From: Acidobacteriota bacterium
Lineage (GTDB): Bacteria > Acidobacteriota > Terriglobia > Bryobacterales > Bryobacteraceae
DNA length: 54,408 bases
Assembly: GCA_947470805.1 (NCBI GenBank)
Contig: CANIVU010000055.1
Span: 1 to 54,408 of the forward strand
Direction: 5' to 3'
The number at the start of each line of letters is the position of its first letter. Positions within the stretch are counted from its first letter, which is position 1. Below, piece by piece: positions 51,407-54,408 of the stretch. Below the pieces are notes generated by a model. The model searched no databases and was not told the origin of the DNA. It saw nothing but the letters and a program-made list of their open reading frames with translations. Both the position numbers and the translations under genes were made by a program.

Positions 51407-52294
51407 ATGATTAAGCTCCAAGGCATCTACCCGCCCATCGCCACCCCCTTCAACCATGAAGGTGACCTGTACAAAGCCAAGGTCCAGCACAACATCGAAA
51501 AGCTGAACATCGTCAACCTTTCCGGCTACGTCGTCTGCGGGTCCACCGGGGAGAGTGTCATGCTCACGGCGGAAGAAAAGCTGCAGATGTTCTCGTGGGT
51601 AGCCCAATATGCCAAGTCCGGCAAACAGCTCCTCTGTGGCACCGGCGTCGAAAGCGTCCGCGAAACCGTCGACCTCACCAATAAGGCCGCCGATATGGGC
51701 TATGTGGCCGCCATGGTCCGCACGCCGCACTACTATAAGAATCTCGTCAACAACGTCGACGCCCAGGTCCGCTACTTCCGCGCCGTCGCCGATCAGTCGC
51801 GCATCCCCATCATGATCTACAACTGGCCGCAGGCCACCGGCGTCGATATCGCCGCCGAAGCCGTTGTCATGCTCAGCGAACATCCCAACATCGTCGCCAT
51901 CAAGGAAAGCTCCGGCAATCTCGAAAAGCTCATGAAGATGATCCGCGAAGTGAAGGCCGGGTTCCAGGTCCTCTCCGGCAGCGCGCCCACGCTCTACCCC
52001 TCGCTCAAGGTTGGGGCCGTCGGCGCCGTGCTGGCCTTCGCCAATGCCGCGCCCTACGCCTGCGTCACCATCTGGGAAGCCTTCCGAACCCGCGAAGAAG
52101 AAGCCGGCATGGACTGGCAGGGTCGAATCGCCAACCCCGCCAACCTCGTCACGGTTAAATACGGCATTCCCGGCCTCAAATACGCCATGGACCTAAACGG
52201 GTACTACGGAGGCATCCCTCGCCTCCCGCTCGTCCCCGTCTCGCCCGCCGTTCGCCAGGAAATCGAAGCTGCCTTCGACGGCATCAAGGGTTAA
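51407..52294 (+). CDS. DapA-family (dihydrodipicolinate synthase/N-acetylneuraminate lyase) enzyme
   Basis: TIM-barrel class I aldolase of 295 residues. Seen: GIYPPIATPFNHEGD at the start, substrate loop GSTGES (about 45-50), the catalytic Tyr in IMIYNWPQ (near 135) and the Schiff-base Lys in IVAIKESSGN (near 165). These show a pyruvate-dependent lyase or condensing enzyme. Whether it makes dihydrodipicolinate or acts on another 2-oxo acid cannot be told from sequence. ATG 51407 has AAAGGA at a good distance. It ends back-to-back (no gap) with the CheX-like gene. Confidence 0.92.
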   Translation: MIKLQGIYPPIATPFNHEGDLYKAKVQHNIEKLNIVNLSGYVVCGSTGESVMLTAEEKLQMFSWVAQYAKSGKQLLCGTGVESVRETVDLTNKAADMGYVAAMVRTPHYYKNLVNNVDAQVRYFRAVADQSRIPIMIYNWPQATGVDIAAEAVVMLSEHPNIVAIKESSGNLEKLMKMIREVKAGFQVLSGSAPTLYPSLKVGAVGAVLAFANAAPYACVTIWEAFRTREEEAGMDWQGRIANPANLVTVKYGIPGLKYAMDLNGYYGGIPRLPLVPVSPAVRQEIEAAFDGIKG

Positions 52295-52834
52295 CTAGTT
52301 TTTGGTCACCATGTGGCCAACGATATCCAGCCGCGCATGTGTCCGCCCCTGCTCATTCGGCAGAATGCAGACCTGAACCAGCAACTCGCCGCCGCAGACC
52401 TGGAACGGAATCAACGTCCACGTATTCGATCCGCCGATCTTCGTCGTGAAACTCGCCCCGAAGATCGTTGTTGGCGTCGATAGTCCCATCGCGCCCACCT
52501 TATCTTCGATCATCGTCTTCAAGTTCCCGATCACCATATTCGCCAACTCGGCGATCGCGTCCAGAACCTCGTCGTTCACTTCTTCGTATTCCGACATCAG
52601 AAACGCGCCCGCCAACTGCCGCGCCACTTCCGGCCGGCATGTCAGCGCCCCCGTCCCGATCCACGGCCCGGCCATGCCGATCAGAGCCACCACGCCGTCG
52701 CTCTCCTGCAACGGGTGGCCGATGATACGCGTCTCCCCTGCCTCCACCGTGCAGCCCAGCATCATGCCGCAAACGTTTTCGACAGAACTCCTAATGCCCG
52801 TCTCCACCAGTTCCTGCATCTCTTCAGTCGTCAT
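52295..52834 (-). CDS. CheX-like phosphatase domain protein
   Basis: Protein of 179 residues of the CheX/CheC/FliY phosphatase superfamily, which dephosphorylates CheY-P. Seen: the acidic helix EEVNDEVLDAIAELANMVIG (about 84-103) with the catalytic E96-x-x-N99 pair, and the strands TIFGASFTTKIGG and LIPFQVCGGELLVQVCI. ATG 52834 has GGAGG seven bases upstream; a longer frame upstream is Gly-rich and out of family. It lies 26 bases behind a CheY-like gene, so the two form a response regulator plus phosphatase pair outside any chemotaxis operon. Confidence 0.88.
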   Translation of the reverse strand: MTTEEMQELVETGIRSSVENVCGMMLGCTVEAGETRIIGHPLQESDGVVALIGMAGPWIGTGALTCRPEVARQLAGAFLMSEYEEVNDEVLDAIAELANMVIGNLKTMIEDKVGAMGLSTPTTIFGASFTTKIGGSNTWTLIPFQVCGGELLVQVCILPNEQGRTHARLDIVGHMVTKN

Positions 52835-52860
52835 GGTTCGCCCTCCGTTGAACGGTTCAT

Positions 52861-53232
52861 TTACACCAGGCCTACCAGCTTCTCTTTGATCTGGTCGGCC
52901 GTAAACGGCTTGCGAACGTAGCCCGCCGCCCCTAGGTCCACCGCCTCCAGCACCTTCTGCTGGCTGCCTTCCGTCGTAATCATTACCACTGGAATTGACT
53001 TCCACGCCGCATTCGCACGAATCTGCGTCAGCAGTTCAATTCCATCCATATTCGGCATGTTGATGTCGGAAAGGACCAAACCCACGTGGTTTGCCTTTAA
53101 CCGCTCCAGTGCCTCAATCCCGTCACCGGCTTCCAGAATCGTCCCTAGCGGGATCTCCGTTTGCGCCAACACCCGCTGCAAAATCTTCCGAATCGCGGCG
53201 GAGTCGTCAACGATGAGTACGTCCAATGCCAT
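52861..53232 (-). CDS. CheY-like single-domain response regulator
   Basis: Receiver domain of 123 residues with no output domain. The acidic pocket Asp9-Asp10, phospho-acceptor Asp56 (LSDINMP), switch Thr86/87 (MITTEG) and Lys108 (VRKPF) are all present. It should transmit a phosphorylation signal by protein-protein contact. GGGAGAG precedes the ATG. It is first in a two-gene unit with the CheX-like phosphatase; no kinase is close. The motility link is uncertain. Confidence 0.93.
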   Translation of the reverse strand: MALDVLIVDDSAAIRKILQRVLAQTEIPLGTILEAGDGIEALERLKANHVGLVLSDINMPNMDGIELLTQIRANAAWKSIPVVMITTEGSQQKVLEAVDLGAAGYVRKPFTADQIKEKLVGLV

Positions 53233-53343
53233 GGGGTCTCTCCCTATTCCTAACGCGCCGCCTCTTTATCCATCAGCCGCGCTATGTTTCTCATTTCGTC
53301 CACCCAAAAAGTTTTATGAACAATTTTCCAAACCTCCCATCGC

Positions 53344-53349
53344 TATACT
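53344..53349 (+). promoter_or_regulatory. Possible -10 box for the P1 peptidase gene
   Basis: TATACT 18 bases before the ATG, in the 134-base divergent gap with the CheY-like gene. No matching -35 box. The rest of the gap shows nothing I can name. Confidence 0.3.
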
Positions 53350-53366
53350 GAGCCAATCGGCCCCCC

Positions 53367-54281
53367 ATGACCATTCCCGCAAAATCCCTCTGCCTCGCCC
53401 TCGCCCTCATCGGCGCACTGCCCGCCCAAAATCCCAGAGCCCGCGCCCTCGGCATCCCCTTCGACGGCACCCCCGGTCCCAACAACGCCATCACCGACGT
53501 CGCCGGCATCGCCGTCGGTCACACCACGATCATCCGCGGCGAAGGCAAACTCGTTCCTGGCCAAGGCCCCGTCCGCACCGGCGTCACCGCCATCCTCCCC
53601 CGCCCGAAAGGCAATTGGGACTTCGTCATGGCCGCCACATTCAATCAGAACGGCAATGGCGACATGACCGGCGTCAACTGGATCGAGGAGTCCGGCTTCC
53701 TGGAAGGGCCCATCCTCCTGACCGGCACCCACAGCGTCGGCGTCGTACGCGCCGCCGCCATCCACTGGCAAATCGACCAGGGCCGCCAGTTCGTCTTCAC
53801 CTACCCCATCGTCGCCGAGACATTCGATTCACTCAACGATGCCAACGGCCAACACGTCAAACCCGAACACGCCTGGGCCGCACTCAACGCCGCCAAGCCC
53901 GGACCGGTCCAGGAAGGCGCCGTCGGTGGGGGCACCGGCATGATCTGTAACGGCTTCAAGGGAGGCATCGGCACGTCCTCCCGTCTCGTCACCGTGGCCG
54001 GCAAGCAGTACACCCTGGGCGTCATCGTGCAGTGCAATTATGGCGGCGATTTGCAGGTCCTCGGTGTCCCCGTCGGCCGCGAGATCACGGACCTGAAAGC
54101 CTGTACCACCCTCCCCCAAACCCGCCCCTGGATGGGCAATCGCCTGCGCCCCTGCCCCGCAAAACTAGCCGCCACCCGCAACTCCGCCGAACAGGCCTCC
54201 GAACTCGGCCGCGGCTCCATCGTCGTCGTGGTCGCCACCGACGCGCCTCTGCTATCCCATCAACCTAAATCCGGCAGTTGA
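53367..54281 (+). CDS. P1 (DmpA/BapA-type) peptidase, C-terminally shortened
   Basis: Exported N-terminal nucleophile aminopeptidase of 304 residues. Signal peptide at 1-20 (ALPAQ). Family marks: ARALGIPFDGTPGPNNAITDV with GHTTI, and GAVGGGTGMICNGFKGGIGTSSR (about 188-210), the self-cleavage region in which the Ser in GTSSR becomes the nucleophile. The chain ends at SIVVVVATDAPLLSHQ followed by PKSGS, where relatives of about 330-380 residues carry another 30 to 60 residues. The stop comes seven bases before the end of a convergent gene, so the 3' end may have been lost by a frameshift or rearrangement. Activity is therefore doubtful. Confidence 0.85.
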   Translation: MTIPAKSLCLALALIGALPAQNPRARALGIPFDGTPGPNNAITDVAGIAVGHTTIIRGEGKLVPGQGPVRTGVTAILPRPKGNWDFVMAATFNQNGNGDMTGVNWIEESGFLEGPILLTGTHSVGVVRAAAIHWQIDQGRQFVFTYPIVAETFDSLNDANGQHVKPEHAWAALNAAKPGPVQEGAVGGGTGMICNGFKGGIGTSSRLVTVAGKQYTLGVIVQCNYGGDLQVLGVPVGREITDLKACTTLPQTRPWMGNRLRPCPAKLAATRNSAEQASELGRGSIVVVVATDAPLLSHQPKSGS

Positions 54282-54287
54282 ACCCGT

Positions 54288-54408
54288 TCAAACGGGTGCC
54301 GGCAACGCCGCCACCGGCCCACTCGGATAGAACTCACGGAAAATCACGCGCAGCAAACGCGCCCACCGTTCCGCCCGGCTCAACTGCTCCGCACTGGCTG
54401 CAAACCGA
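54288..54408 (-). CDS. Unidentified gene, C-terminal part only
   Basis: The last 39 codons of a leftward gene whose start lies outside the window. Its helical content (FAASAEQLSRAERWARLL, then VIFREFYPSGPV) has no motif I can place. It ends at TGA 54288-54290, inside a small inverted repeat ACCCGTT/AACGGGT that could help terminate both converging genes. Confidence 0.5.
   Translation of the reverse strand, partial: RFAASAEQLSRAERWARLLRVIFREFYPSGPVAALPAPV

Overview
The window is a dense, high-GC bacterial chromosome segment with a few pseudogenes, one short repeat tract and no rRNA, tRNA, insertion sequence or CRISPR array that I can see. The gene mix suggests an aerobic, probably soil-dwelling Acidobacteriota member of the Solibacter/Bryobacter type. 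This is inferred from gene content only: an ECF sigma factor coupled to a membrane Ser/Thr kinase, a DUF1592/DUF1552/sulfatase cluster, a large nuo operon, Uma2, PIN and AF2212-type genes, and many overlapping genes.

Left part (1-18.6 kb): a partial cation/proton antiporter, then a 440-base tract with two 165-base-spaced copies of a palindromic repeat and pyrimidine-rich DNA. Next comes a leftward unit of ECF sigma factor, membrane kinase and LamG protein, joined by overlaps, and a secreted protein of unknown function. A DedA protein and an intact Phd/PIN toxin-antitoxin pair follow. From 7451 to 9314 three neighbouring genes (an unrecognised long protein, a PIN toxin and its AF2212-like antitoxin) keep their reading frames but are interrupted by five in-frame stop codons. 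After a strong bidirectional terminator come a PpiD-like foldase, a GMP synthase of the long eukaryote-like form, an S41 peptidase, a MerR regulator, a MATE exporter, a DUF4288 protein, an alkyltransferase-like protein, an Uma2 protein, a small orphan antitoxin and an orphan thiS.

Middle (18.7-36.3 kb): a twelve-gene nuo operon (A, C, D, E, F, G, H, J, K, L, M, N) for respiratory complex I. It lacks nuoB and nuoI at their usual places, so the subunits carrying clusters N2, N6a and N6b must come from elsewhere, or the complex is unusual. It meets, head-on, a small flagellar-rod-like protein and a SNF2 helicase/SWIM zinc-finger gene pair.

Right part (36.3-54.4 kb): two overlapping O-methyltransferase-type genes; a di-heme DUF1592 protein with two Tat-type partners (DUF1552 and a sulfatase); an ABC-F ATPase; an MBL-fold hydrolase overlapping a GMC oxidoreductase; then a tight rightward run of hemD, an FMN 2-hydroxyacid oxidase with an export-like N-terminus, a six-heme cytochrome c and four F0 genes of ATP synthase (atpZ, atpI, atpB, atpE). 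The c subunit appears to have a signal peptide, and no atpF or F1 genes follow. A DapA-family lyase, a CheX/CheY-like pair read leftward, a shortened P1 peptidase and the tail of one more gene close the window.

The + strand is G-rich on the left and C-rich on the right whichever strand the genes use. This is the pattern expected across a replication-terminus-type skew inversion. Respiration links much of the content: complex I, a possible periplasmic 2-hydroxyacid/cytochrome c branch, heme synthesis and the ATP synthase membrane sector.
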